DNA from: an uncultured Lachnospiraceae bacterium
GTDB taxonomy: Bacteria; Bacillota; Clostridia; Lachnospirales; Lachnospiraceae
Reading direction: 5' to 3'
Assembly: GCA_910578175.1 (NCBI GenBank)
Contig: CAJTPF010000009.1
Coordinates: forward strand, 43,790 to 103,057
DNA length: 59,268 nucleotides
A program made the position numbers and the translations under genes. This document shows positions 1 to 8,661 of this stretch, one piece after another. Within the stretch, counting starts at the first letter, position 1. Each line of letters starts with the position of its first letter. The notes beneath the pieces were generated by a model. The model saw only the letters and a list, made by a program, of their open reading frames with translations, searched no databases and was not told the origin of the DNA.

Positions 1-999
1 GTGGGAAAGATCGTGGAACGGGAAGACGTAACGGTTGCCTGTGTGGATTCCTACGGAAGGGTTAAGGTAGAAGAACTGAAAGAAATTCTGCGTGAAATAC
101 AATCCCAGACCGGCCAGATTTTTAAAAATAAATATTCCAAAGCCCTGAGATCCGTATCCAGATTTACGGAAGTTTATCTGTTGGAGCGGATTGACAAAGC
201 TTGTCTTTCTACTTCACGGCTGGAACAGGAACAGGAAAAACTGGAAAAGAAAATGCAGTCCATTACCATAGATATCGAGAGAGAGAAGAATAATTTTGAC
301 CGACAGGCAAAAGTATGTATCAATACGATCCGGGACCGGGTCAAAGGTGATCTGGAGGCAACATTGCCGACCATCAGCGCCATGCTTGAGAATGGAACGG
401 ATATTACCGACAAGATCAATTCCGTTGTAAGACGTTCGGTGCGGATTGGAATCAATACGGAGTTTGAGCCGAAGCTGAAAAAATACGTAGAGCATATATC
501 GGAGATGATCACCATTGAATTTCCGGACAATGATATCATAATCCGGAATGTCACTTCAGTATTAAAGGACAGTGCAGTGGAAGAAGTGGCAAAATCTGCT
601 CTTCCGGTGATACTGGCAGGCGTGGGACTGATCCTGTCTCCGGTTGCGGCCGTGATCGGCGGTCTGGTTGGCGTGATGGCTGATACCGTACATAATATTT
701 CCAATAATAAAAAGAAACAGAAGGAAGTTGACAAGGCGGCAAACGCCATAATCGCGGAAGTGACCAAGCAGACCATTGCCAGTATAGAGGGTGAGATCAC
801 CAAATATATTACGAGCATCAATCAGAAGATTGAAAATGATGTATTGAAACAAAAAGCAATCATGGAGAAATCGCTGCAGGATATAAAGATAGACATCAGT
901 ATTGAGGAAAATATCCGGGCAAGGGATATTGAAGAGTTAGAGAAAGATCTGGAAATGGTAAAAGCATTTCGGAATGACGGGTTAACTCAGGAGGATTAG
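1..999 (+). CDS. Membrane/coiled-coil partner of a dynamin-like GTPase (5' end may lie outside window)
   Basis: The frame is open from the first base and begins with GTG, so the true start and its ribosome site cannot be judged; the 332 residues may be an N-terminally cut protein. It is rich in charged heptad-like stretches (about residues 65-110 and 230-330), flanking one glycine-rich hydrophobic segment at about 198-230 that could enter a membrane. No GTPase motif is visible. The stop is two bases before the start of the GTPase gene, and the Shine-Dalgarno of that gene lies inside this reading frame, so the two are surely co-translated. I infer a partner that tethers or regulates the downstream dynamin-like protein. 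No named family is recognised. Confidence 0.7.
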   Translation: MGKIVEREDVTVACVDSYGRVKVEELKEILREIQSQTGQIFKNKYSKALRSVSRFTEVYLLERIDKACLSTSRLEQEQEKLEKKMQSITIDIEREKNNFDRQAKVCINTIRDRVKGDLEATLPTISAMLENGTDITDKINSVVRRSVRIGINTEFEPKLKKYVEHISEMITIEFPDNDIIIRNVTSVLKDSAVEEVAKSALPVILAGVGLILSPVAAVIGGLVGVMADTVHNISNNKKKQKEVDKAANAIIAEVTKQTIASIEGEITKYITSINQKIENDVLKQKAIMEKSLQDIKIDISIEENIRARDIEELEKDLEMVKAFRNDGLTQED

Positions 1000-1001
1000 T
1001 T

Positions 1002-3116
1002 ATGGACATTTTTAAAAAGACCAGGGAAGATGAAATAGAATTTAAAAGTTTTACCGACAAAGTGGATAATGTTTATACGAAACTGCAGCCTTATGAGGAA
1101 GAAATTGATTTGTTTGACATTGCGTCGATCAAAAAAAATTTTATTGCCAAAACGGATGATTTCTTCCGGGAAGACAGAAAGCTGAATATCGGTATTATCG
1201 GCAGGGTAAAAGTGGGAAAATCTACATTTCTGAATTCGCTGTTATTTGACGGAAAAAATATACTTCCGTCGGCAGTAACGCCAAAGACTGCCGCATTGAC
1301 CAGAATCGAATATGATGAGGATAACCGGATAGAGATCGAGTATTTCAGCCATGAGGAATGGAAACTGATTCTATCCAAATCCAAAGATGATATCCAGGGT
1401 GATGAATACGTGGTTGCCAGAGAAATTGTTTCCATGGTAAAAGAGCGGGAGCTGGAGCCGGAAAAATATATCTTAAAAGGCCATGAGACCATTCATTATG
1501 AAACCTATGATGAACTGATGGAAGAACTGAATGAGTATGTAGGTGAAAACGGAACCTTTACGCCGATTGTAAAGAGCGTCAGCATCTTCGTGGACCAGGA
1601 GGAACTGGAGGATATTTCGGTTGTAGATACGCCGGGGCTTTATGATCCGATCTTATCCCGTGTGGATAAGACCAGACAGTTTATGGAGTTGTGTGACGTA
1701 GTATTTTTCTTAAGCAAATCCACTTCTTTTCTGGATAAAAATGATATTGACCTAATGGCATCCCAGCTTCCGAAGAAGGGCGTTAAAAAAGTGGTTTTGG
1801 TCTGCAGCCGGTTTGACGACGGACTCCGGGATACCCTGTGGAACTGTAAAAGCATAAAAGAGGCCATTGATACCACAAAACAGAAATTAACAAATTATGC
1901 CCAGCAGGCGTTTATTAACTACAGAAATAATAATATTTATGTAAATAATGATATTATTGAACAGTTTAAACATCCGGTATTTGTGTCTTCCATGGTGGAG
2001 AATATGTCAAAAAAATCCGTGGAAGAATTTAGTAAAAAGGAAATGCGGATCTATGAAGACCTCTGCGCACAGAATAAGCCTTCCAACAAAGACCTGCGTA
2101 CCATTGGAAATATGGATGAGGTAAGAAAGATCTTTAAAGACGTGGTAGAGCAGAAAGAACAAATGCTGGAGGAAAAGGCTTCAACTTTTATCCCGATTGC
2201 CAAAGATGAACTAAACGATAAACTGGTGCGGATATCCAAACTTGCCTCCAAGCGTTCGGAACAGCTTCAGACTTTTGATAAAGAAAAACTGTCGGAGCAG
2301 AAACGCCTGATCACTACCCAGATCAATAAAATGAATTCCAATCTGGAGGTCGTCTTCAATGAACTGCTGGAGAAAGTGGACCAGCATAAGATGCAGGCAA
2401 TCAGCGAGATCCGGGCTTATAACAGGGAATATCTGCAGGTTTCGGAAAAGGAGGGTGTTACCACCCATTTTGAAATCCGGAAAGAATCCACTGCAGTATG
2501 GTGCAAGCCATGGACCTGGGGAACCAGTTCCAGAGTGATTTACAGTTATGATGAAAAATATCAGTATATCGATGCTTATGATGCGATTGAGAATATCAGG
2601 AATTTTGTGGAAGATGGCAAGGAATGCATTGAACTGGCATTTAATAAATCCCTGGATATTGCAGCATTAAAACATCAGTTATTAAGTATTATCATAGATA
2701 ATCTGGATTCCCTGGGGGAAAACTTTGATGCATCCTACTATAAGATGCTGGTGGAAAAAACATTACAGGGAATTCGGATTCCGACGATAGAATTTCCTAC
2801 TACCCAGTTTGAAGAGATCATTACTTCGGAGTTTAACGGAGAGATCAAGAGCAACTCCATGAAATCCAATTTTAAGAAAATTCTTTCCGATACCATATAT
2901 GATGTCCGGGAAGGTATCTGTAAAAAGCTGGAGCATGAGGTTATGCGTTTTTCGGATACCATTGATTCCCTGAAACAAAGTTTTTCCAGGGATCTTCTGG
3001 GAGATATCCAGAAAGAACTGAATACGGTCATTGAGCAGTCCGGCGATAAGGATGTCAAGATCGCCAGATATCAGGAAATAATAGATATAATAGAAAAAAT
3101 TAATATAAATGAATAG
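1002..3116 (+). CDS. Dynamin-like GTPase
   Basis: 704-residue protein with a P-loop GRVKVGKST at residues 67-75 (G1), DTPG at 209-212 (G3) and a CSRFDDG stretch that fits G4, followed by a long, mostly helical C-terminal half. This is the arrangement of bacterial dynamin-like proteins, large GTPases that polymerise on membranes and remodel or protect them. No clear transmembrane helix is present; membrane contact may come from the partner encoded immediately upstream. The start is ATG with AGGAGG overlapping the stop of the partner. prfC follows after 25 bases. Family assignment is solid; the cellular role (membrane repair, division or phage defence) is not shown by the sequence. Confidence 0.85.
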   Translation: MDIFKKTREDEIEFKSFTDKVDNVYTKLQPYEEEIDLFDIASIKKNFIAKTDDFFREDRKLNIGIIGRVKVGKSTFLNSLLFDGKNILPSAVTPKTAALTRIEYDEDNRIEIEYFSHEEWKLILSKSKDDIQGDEYVVAREIVSMVKERELEPEKYILKGHETIHYETYDELMEELNEYVGENGTFTPIVKSVSIFVDQEELEDISVVDTPGLYDPILSRVDKTRQFMELCDVVFFLSKSTSFLDKNDIDLMASQLPKKGVKKVVLVCSRFDDGLRDTLWNCKSIKEAIDTTKQKLTNYAQQAFINYRNNNIYVNNDIIEQFKHPVFVSSMVENMSKKSVEEFSKKEMRIYEDLCAQNKPSNKDLRTIGNMDEVRKIFKDVVEQKEQMLEEKASTFIPIAKDELNDKLVRISKLASKRSEQLQTFDKEKLSEQKRLITTQINKMNSNLEVVFNELLEKVDQHKMQAISEIRAYNREYLQVSEKEGVTTHFEIRKESTAVWCKPWTWGTSSRVIYSYDEKYQYIDAYDAIENIRNFVEDGKECIELAFNKSLDIAALKHQLLSIIIDNLDSLGENFDASYYKMLVEKTLQGIRIPTIEFPTTQFEEIITSEFNGEIKSNSMKSNFKKILSDTIYDVREGICKKLEHEVMRFSDTIDSLKQSFSRDLLGDIQKELNTVIEQSGDKDVKIARYQEIIDIIEKININE

Positions 3117-3141
3117 CAGTTTCATGTAGGAGGAATTTATT

Positions 3142-4740
3142 TTGACTGACTTACATTCGGAAATAAAGAAAAGACGTACTTTTGCGATCATATCCCATCC
3201 CGATGCGGGAAAAACCACACTGACAGAGAAGTTTCTGCTGTACGGAAAGGCGATAAATCTCGCAGGTTCCGTTAAAGGAAAGAAAACGGCAAAACATGCA
3301 GTTTCCGACTGGATGGAGATTGAAAAAGAAAGAGGTATTTCCGTTACTTCCTCGGTTCTGCAGTTTAATTATGACGGTTACTGTATTAATATTCTGGATA
3401 CGCCGGGGCATCAGGACTTTTCGGAGGATACTTACAGAACCCTGATGGCGGCGGATTCTGCTGTTATGGTCATCGATGCTTCCAAAGGTGTGGAAAAGCA
3501 GACGATTAAATTATTTAAAGTATGTGTTTTGCGCCATATTCCGATCTTCACGTTTATAAATAAAATGGACAGGGAAGCCAACGATCCCTATGATTTATTG
3601 GAGGATATTGAAAAGGTGCTGGGAATCCGCACCTGTCCCATTAACTGGCCGATCGGTTCAGGCAAGAGTTTTAAAGGCGTTTATGAGAGAAAAGAGAACT
3701 GTGTGACAACTTTTCAGGCAGCCATGAACGGTCAGAAACAGGTGGAAACCAGCAGGCTAGAGGTTTCGGATTCCAACCATGATGAACTGATCTCCCATGT
3801 GGGGAATGAATTATATGATAAACTGATGGAGGATTTAGAGCTGTTGGATGGCGCCAGCGCGGAATTTGATCTGGAGGAAGTCCGGGCTGGAGATCTGACG
3901 CCGGTATTTTTTGGTTCTGCGTTGACCAATTTTGGAGTTGAAAATTTTTTGAAACATTTTCTTACCATGACGACTTCGCCGTTGCCAAGAAACTCGGATA
4001 TCGGTGAAATTACTCCGTTTCAGGAGAGTTTTTCTGCCTTTGTGTTTAAGATTCAGGCCAATATGAATAAGGCCCACCGGGACAGGATCGCATTTATGAG
4101 AATCTGTTCCGGAAAATTTGAAGCAGGAATGGATGTAAATCATGTACAGGGAGGAAAAAAGGTAAAACTGTCACAGCCCCAGCAGATGATGGCACAGGAG
4201 CGGCATATTGTAGAAGAAGCATATGCCGGCGATATCATCGGTGTCTTTGATCCGGGTATTTTTTCCATTGGCGATACACTGACCAACTCCGGAGAGAAAT
4301 TTCAGTTTGAAGGAATTCCGACATTTGCACCAGAGCATTTTGCCAGAGTACGCCAGATGGATACCATGAAACGAAAACAGTTTGTGAAGGGTGTCAATCA
4401 GATCGCACAGGAAGGCGCCATACAGATTTTCCAGGAATTTAATGCTGGTATGGAGGAGATCATTGTGGGTGTGGTAGGCGTTCTTCAGTTTGATGTCCTG
4501 AAATACCGACTGGAGAATGAATATAATGTGGAAATCCGGCTGGAGCAGTTACCGTATGAACATATCCGCTGGATCGAAAGCAGGGATATTGATGTGAATA
4601 AGATTACCGGAACATCGGATATGAAAAAGATAAAAGATTTGAAAGATAATCCGTTACTGCTATTTATCAATCCCTGGAGTGTCAATATGGTAATGGAACG
4701 CAATCCGGGATTGGTGTTATCTGAATTTGGAAGAAATTGA
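3142..4740 (+). CDS. prfC: Peptide chain release factor 3 (RF3)
   Basis: 532 residues, the usual RF3 length. Translational GTPase motifs are complete: SHPDAGKTT near residues 18-26, DTPGHQDF starting at Asp86, and NKMDR. The later part carries the RF3-type domains II and III (for example FAPEHFARVRQ). RF3 uses GTP to recycle RF1 and RF2 from the ribosome after peptide release. The start is TTG, chosen because AGGAGG lies eight bases before it and no ATG is near. It may be read from the dynamin transcript because the gap is short and holds no terminator. TetM-like ribosome protection proteins were considered, but length and domain order fit RF3. Confidence 0.95.
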   Translation: MTDLHSEIKKRRTFAIISHPDAGKTTLTEKFLLYGKAINLAGSVKGKKTAKHAVSDWMEIEKERGISVTSSVLQFNYDGYCINILDTPGHQDFSEDTYRTLMAADSAVMVIDASKGVEKQTIKLFKVCVLRHIPIFTFINKMDREANDPYDLLEDIEKVLGIRTCPINWPIGSGKSFKGVYERKENCVTTFQAAMNGQKQVETSRLEVSDSNHDELISHVGNELYDKLMEDLELLDGASAEFDLEEVRAGDLTPVFFGSALTNFGVENFLKHFLTMTTSPLPRNSDIGEITPFQESFSAFVFKIQANMNKAHRDRIAFMRICSGKFEAGMDVNHVQGGKKVKLSQPQQMMAQERHIVEEAYAGDIIGVFDPGIFSIGDTLTNSGEKFQFEGIPTFAPEHFARVRQMDTMKRKQFVKGVNQIAQEGAIQIFQEFNAGMEEIIVGVVGVLQFDVLKYRLENEYNVEIRLEQLPYEHIRWIESRDIDVNKITGTSDMKKIKDLKDNPLLLFINPWSVNMVMERNPGLVLSEFGRN

Positions 4741-4772
4741 CTAAAAAACATTTGGATTTGCAGAATTTTTTA

Positions 4773-4801
4773 TTGAAAAATCACATAAAATAGAGTATAC
4801 T
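4773..4801 (+). promoter_or_regulatory. Sigma-A-type promoter of the 6S-like RNA
   Basis: TTGAAA (4773-4778), 17-base spacer, TATACT (4796-4801). It is close to consensus and faces the structured RNA downstream, with a predicted start near 4808. The -10 box is part of a perfect inverted repeat described separately. Confidence 0.75.
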
Positions 4802-4819
4802 AATTACAAGATTAGTATA
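4796..4819 (+). repeat. Perfect 9-bp inverted repeat over the -10 box and start site
   Basis: TATACTAAT, six bases, then ATTAGTATA, an exact reverse complement. The left arm contains the -10 box and the right arm lies just past the predicted start. This is the position of a repressor operator; it could also form a 5' hairpin in the RNA. No regulator is known from the sequence. Confidence 0.6.
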
Positions 4820-5000
4820 TCTGATTTGCCTGGGATGTACGACAACTTCTGTTTTTTTGAACCTACATTTTTGAACAGGGACTCCTAGATTTTCAGGTAG
4901 ATGTCAAGCCGCCGTTTGAGCGGACGGCAGAAGCCTGTATGCGGAAACCCACCTAGCCTGGCTAGGAATCAAAACTGCAGAAGCCGGCATTTTGGGTCAT
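4808..5000 (+). ncRNA. ssrS: 6S RNA-like non-coding RNA
   Basis: About 190 bases with no reading frame, bounded by a consensus promoter and a strong terminator. The interior is full of stems: a GCCGCCG/CGGACGGC hairpin at about 4909-4928, a CCTAGC/GCTAGG hairpin at about 4952-4966, and long unpaired-looking stretches between them. Length, isolation and general sequence feel match the 6S RNAs of Clostridia, which imitate an open promoter and bind the housekeeping RNA polymerase holoenzyme in stationary phase. I recognised it by memory of the family rather than by a covariance model, so another structured RNA cannot be excluded. Ends are approximate. Confidence 0.6.
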
Positions 5001-5030
5001 AAAAAAGCAACACTTATGTGTTGCTTTTTT
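5001..5030 (+). terminator. Rho-independent terminator of the 6S-like RNA
   Basis: A perfect 13-bp stem, AAAAAAGCAACAC, loop TTAT, then GTGTTGCTTTTTT. The T run completes an intrinsic terminator, and the A run makes it work in both directions in principle. Confidence 0.92.
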
Positions 5031-5164
5031 ATATGGAAATCCGTTTAAATAAAACGTATAGTTTTCCGGTTGTAGACATACATTATGTAATACAGGTCAA
5101 AAGCAAATATAGGAAATTTTAAATAGATCCTGATTATACATAGTAATGAGAATGGAGATAGTTT

Positions 5165-7441
5165 ATGAAATCAAGAATAAGGGCTACCATTATCCTTATA
5201 TTTTTTATGCTGGGCATATTGCTGGCAGTTATGCTGCAGTTTGAAAAAAAGGAAAAATCTTACAGCGGAAAGGGATCGGATGTGGTTCCGGTCGGAGAAG
5301 CGGCGGACAGCATCAATCGCCTGTATGATGTGGAGGATTATGTAAATGCCCGCTCTTTTGACGGTAAGCCGGAGGATATAGTCACTCCGGAAAAAATCTC
5401 AAAATTACTGGATCATCTGCAGATTTCAAAGGAATATAAAGAGCAGATCATACAGGCGTCGGAGGCAGGATTTATCAGCAGGGAAGTGTGGGGTGAGATT
5501 CTGCTGCTGCTGGGACAGGCGACCGGTCTTTCCGGGGTCTGCGGGAAAGGAGAAGTATCCGTTTATGACTGGAACCGGGAATCCGGAGAGCTGGTCAGTG
5601 ACGGAGGGAAATATCAATACAGGGCGTCGGAGCCGGCACTGACGGATAAAAAGATTTCGTTTATTCATCGTGATAATATTATACTTTTTGTAATGAAGAC
5701 AGACGAAGAAGCAGGATTTCAAAATATTCTGATCAAGAAAACCGAAGGTGATACCATTACGGTTCAGCTGTTCGGTGTGGAACGGAAGTTTGAGGTCAGG
5801 GGACTGGGTGGTTCCGAAAACGCGGTTTTGGAGAACGTACTGGCGGATATTGTTATGGAGCAGGGAAATGTCCGGGAGTTAAGACTGAAGAGAGAAAAAA
5901 TATCCGCAAAGGTACTGAGTATATCGGAAGATACAGTTGAACTGGAGGGATTTGGAAAAATACCCGTTTCCCCTTCCGTACGTGTGTATAAAACGGAGAG
6001 CTTCGTGCCGGGAAGTATATCAGATATTGTGGTGGGCAGCAGTAATATCAGTTTTGTAGTGGCAGACAGGGAAATAAGCGGTGCGATCGTACATGGAGTG
6101 ATACAGTCGGCAAATATCAGGGTGTTGCTGAACAGCAGCGGATATGCAGATATGTTTCATGATATTGTGACCATCACCTGTCAGAGTGATTTTAATCTTA
6201 TATTTAACGAAGCGGCAAAAGAAGGAGAAGCTGACGGCTTGTTATCTGGGAATGAAGTCGTACATTCCTATAAAGCAGGGGATGTTCTGAGTATTGATCC
6301 GGACAATGAAATTTTAAAATACAGCAGAATTAAAATTGTACCCACAGATAAAAATGCCAGATTAAAGGTGGTATCTTTAAGCAGAAATGCCCAAAATCCG
6401 CAGTATAGGGGAAGTCTGGAGATATCGGCGTATGAAGGACGGCTGATTTTGATCAATGAAGTTTCGGTAGAAGAATATCTGTATTCCGTGGTACCCAGTG
6501 AAATGCCGTCCTCTTACGGGGTAGAAGCTTTAAAGGTTCAGGCTGTATGTGCCAGAAGTTATGCCATCAGCCATATGACCGGCAGCAGACTGGCAAAATA
6601 CGGCGCCCATGTGGATGACAGTACCACATATCAGGTATATAACAATACGGCGGAAACCGAAAATTCTATATCCGCAGTGGATGCTACCAGGGGAATGGTC
6701 ATGAATTTTAACGGAGAAGTGGTTACCGCATATTTTTATGCAACCTCCTGCGGATGTACCACAAACGGAACGGTATGGAGTGATACGGATATTCCGTATA
6801 TCAGGGCAAAATATTTAAATACTTCCCAAGAAATGCCGGATTTAATGAATAATGATGTATTTACAGAATTTATCAAGCAGAAGCCGGAGAACTTCGATAT
6901 GGATTCCGTCTGGTACCGGTGGAATGTGACCCTGAGTATTGAAACCATATCCAACAGCGTCAACCACATATTATATTCCTTATATTGTGCCAATGAAAAT
7001 CAGGTACTGACCGCCGGTGCTTCCGGTGAGTTTGAAAGCGTACCGGTCCGTTCGGTGGGACGGGTGTCGGATATATCGGTTACAAAACGGGGCGCCGGAG
7101 GAATTATTGAAGAGATGATCATTACCGGCGAGAAAGGAAAAGTCAAGATTATTAAACAGGGAAATATCCGTAAGATCTTTAATCCTTACGGAAATGATAT
7201 CGTGCGGAACGATGGTTCGGTCATTGATCATTTTACTACGCTGCCAAGCGCCTTTTTTGCCATAAATAAAGGGGCGGACGGCAATTCATTTGAGATATAC
7301 GGAGGCGGTTACGGACATGGGGCGGGCATGAGCCAGACAGCTGTTAAGAAAATGATCGAACAGGGAATGGATTATAAGAGCATCCTTGGTTTCTTTTATC
7401 CGGGAATAGAAGTGGTTTTATCAGAGGCATATCTGGGCTAA
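5165..7441 (+). CDS. SpoIID/LytB-domain protein, membrane-anchored
   Basis: 758 residues. An N-terminal transmembrane helix (about 7-23) is followed by a long unrecognised extracellular part and, from about residue 410 to the end, a SpoIID-type domain: VPSEMP with the expected catalytic Glu446, EALKVQAVCARSYA, a cysteine-containing FYATSCGCTTNGTVWS region, and GYGHGAGMSQTAV near the C-terminus. SpoIID is the lytic transglycosylase of engulfment; LytB and this group are its vegetative or paralogous relatives. At more than twice the size of SpoIID this is more likely a cell-wall remodelling paralogue than SpoIID itself. The start ATG follows a modest GGAGA site. It stands alone, with a convergent gene downstream. 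Confidence 0.85.
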   Translation: MKSRIRATIILIFFMLGILLAVMLQFEKKEKSYSGKGSDVVPVGEAADSINRLYDVEDYVNARSFDGKPEDIVTPEKISKLLDHLQISKEYKEQIIQASEAGFISREVWGEILLLLGQATGLSGVCGKGEVSVYDWNRESGELVSDGGKYQYRASEPALTDKKISFIHRDNIILFVMKTDEEAGFQNILIKKTEGDTITVQLFGVERKFEVRGLGGSENAVLENVLADIVMEQGNVRELRLKREKISAKVLSISEDTVELEGFGKIPVSPSVRVYKTESFVPGSISDIVVGSSNISFVVADREISGAIVHGVIQSANIRVLLNSSGYADMFHDIVTITCQSDFNLIFNEAAKEGEADGLLSGNEVVHSYKAGDVLSIDPDNEILKYSRIKIVPTDKNARLKVVSLSRNAQNPQYRGSLEISAYEGRLILINEVSVEEYLYSVVPSEMPSSYGVEALKVQAVCARSYAISHMTGSRLAKYGAHVDDSTTYQVYNNTAETENSISAVDATRGMVMNFNGEVVTAYFYATSCGCTTNGTVWSDTDIPYIRAKYLNTSQEMPDLMNNDVFTEFIKQKPENFDMDSVWYRWNVTLSIETISNSVNHILYSLYCANENQVLTAGASGEFESVPVRSVGRVSDISVTKRGAGGIIEEMIITGEKGKVKIIKQGNIRKIFNPYGNDIVRNDGSVIDHFTTLPSAFFAINKGADGNSFEIYGGGYGHGAGMSQTAVKKMIEQGMDYKSILGFFYPGIEVVLSEAYLG

Positions 7442-7452
7442 TACCGCCGGTG

Positions 7453-8331
7453 CTATTTCCGGGTCTGTTGTCTGATACTTTTTCTGCGTTTCCGGAAATA
7501 TTTATAAGCCATTTTAAAATGAAGGCGGAAATACTGGTTGATTTCTGCACCGATAAAGAGAATATACATACAGATATAAATCCAGAGCATGGCGATCACT
7601 ATGGTTGATAAACTTCCGTATGTGTATGAAAAGTTGCTGAATTTATCAATATATAATGAGAAGGCATAGGAAAATACCACCCATGAGACCGAGGAAATCA
7701 ATGCTCCGGGTACGACAAATAATGCCGAATCCGAATGGGTATCCTGTACCAGACGGTAAATAAATATAAATACGATGATCAAAATTCCAAGGGAAAGGAT
7801 GATTTTATGGTTAAAAAATACATTTGTAAATTCGGCAATGACAGGTATGTGTTTCTTTAAAAATTTATAAATGGAATTGCTGAATACCAACAGCAGCAAC
7901 GATAATACCAGTGCAAAGATAAATAATATGGTATAGACAGCGGATACGATCCTAAGGACAAAATAATTACGTTTTTCCGTTACGTGATAGACGGAATTCA
8001 ATCCCCTGATGATAGCCATAACGCCTTTTCCGGCAGACCATAAAGCGATTAAAGCGGAAATGGAAATTACGGCGCCGGTACTCTGATTAAATAACTCGTC
8101 AATAATGGTGGAAACAACCGGCTCAAACGCAGCAGGCATGATATCAACCACGGTCGTGAGGATTTCTGCCTTATTGATCGGAAGAAACTGTACCAGTGTA
8201 AGCAGAAGGGAAAAAAAAGGAACGACGGATAAAATAAGAAAAAATGCAGCCTGGGCAGAAAAGGCACTGACACTGTCTTTCTTTGTCTGATTCAGGAATC
8301 CTTTAATCAATAAATAAATTTCGTTAATCAA
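7453..8331 (-). CDS. YihY/BrkB-family inner membrane protein
   Basis: 292 residues with about six hydrophobic helices and the family opening AFSAQAAFFLILSVVPF at about residues 22-38. These proteins were once called ribonuclease BN, which is an error for the family; their function is unknown and they are thought to be transporters or envelope proteins. The C-terminus is basic (RKRRKSIRQQTRK). The start is TTG, eight bases after AAAGGATG. It is convergent with the SpoIID-domain gene, with only 11 bases between the stops. Confidence 0.88.
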   Translation of the reverse strand: MINEIYLLIKGFLNQTKKDSVSAFSAQAAFFLILSVVPFFSLLLTLVQFLPINKAEILTTVVDIMPAAFEPVVSTIIDELFNQSTGAVISISALIALWSAGKGVMAIIRGLNSVYHVTEKRNYFVLRIVSAVYTILFIFALVLSLLLLVFSNSIYKFLKKHIPVIAEFTNVFFNHKIILSLGILIIVFIFIYRLVQDTHSDSALFVVPGALISSVSWVVFSYAFSLYIDKFSNFSYTYGSLSTIVIAMLWIYICMYILFIGAEINQYFRLHFKMAYKYFRKRRKSIRQQTRK

Positions 8332-8373
8332 TGTTTTGCATCCTTTCCGTTCAACTTTATATCGTATTGATGA

Positions 8374-8402
8374 ATTTTAGCATGAATGGTCTATTATTGC
8401 AA
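8374..8402 (-). promoter_or_regulatory. Promoter of the YihY-family gene
   Basis: Read on the minus strand: TTGCAA, 17 bases ending in TGC (extended -10), TAAAAT. It lies about 45 bases upstream of the TTG start. Confidence 0.7.
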
Positions 8403-8512
8403 GGAGGGTGCAGGCACATTTTAGTATGGAGGGGGAAATAAATACGTTTCTTTGTAGAAAATGATAGGAATGGGGCGATGGAATTTCGAATGGGAATCTC
8501 AAGCGATACTTC

Positions 8513-8541
8513 TTGAAATAGCATGAAAAATATGAGATAAT
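8513..8541 (+). promoter_or_regulatory. Promoter of the branching-enzyme-like gene
   Basis: TTGAAA (8513-8518), 17 bases, GATAAT (8536-8541). It gives a leader of roughly 115 bases before the coding region. Between this promoter and the divergent one at 8374-8402 I see no further gene. The leader holds only a short GC-rich patch (CCCCGGG near 8590) and a 27-codon out-of-frame ORF beginning at 8643. Confidence 0.65.
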
Positions 8542-8661
8542 GATTAAGAAAAACAGGAAGAAATATCGGATGATCGTAGAAGCTGTAACCCCGGGTGACA
8601 GATTCTGGGATTCTTTTAACAAAAATAAAAAAGAAAGGATAAATGAGTGTCACTATAATCA

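Noticed and set aside
174..821. A 215-residue minus-strand frame inside the dynamin partner gene
   Set aside because: Antisense shadow of a clear coding sequence, without ribosome site or recognisable protein.
3142..4740. Tetracycline-resistance ribosome protection protein
   Set aside because: About 100 residues too short and carries RF3-type C-terminal sequence.
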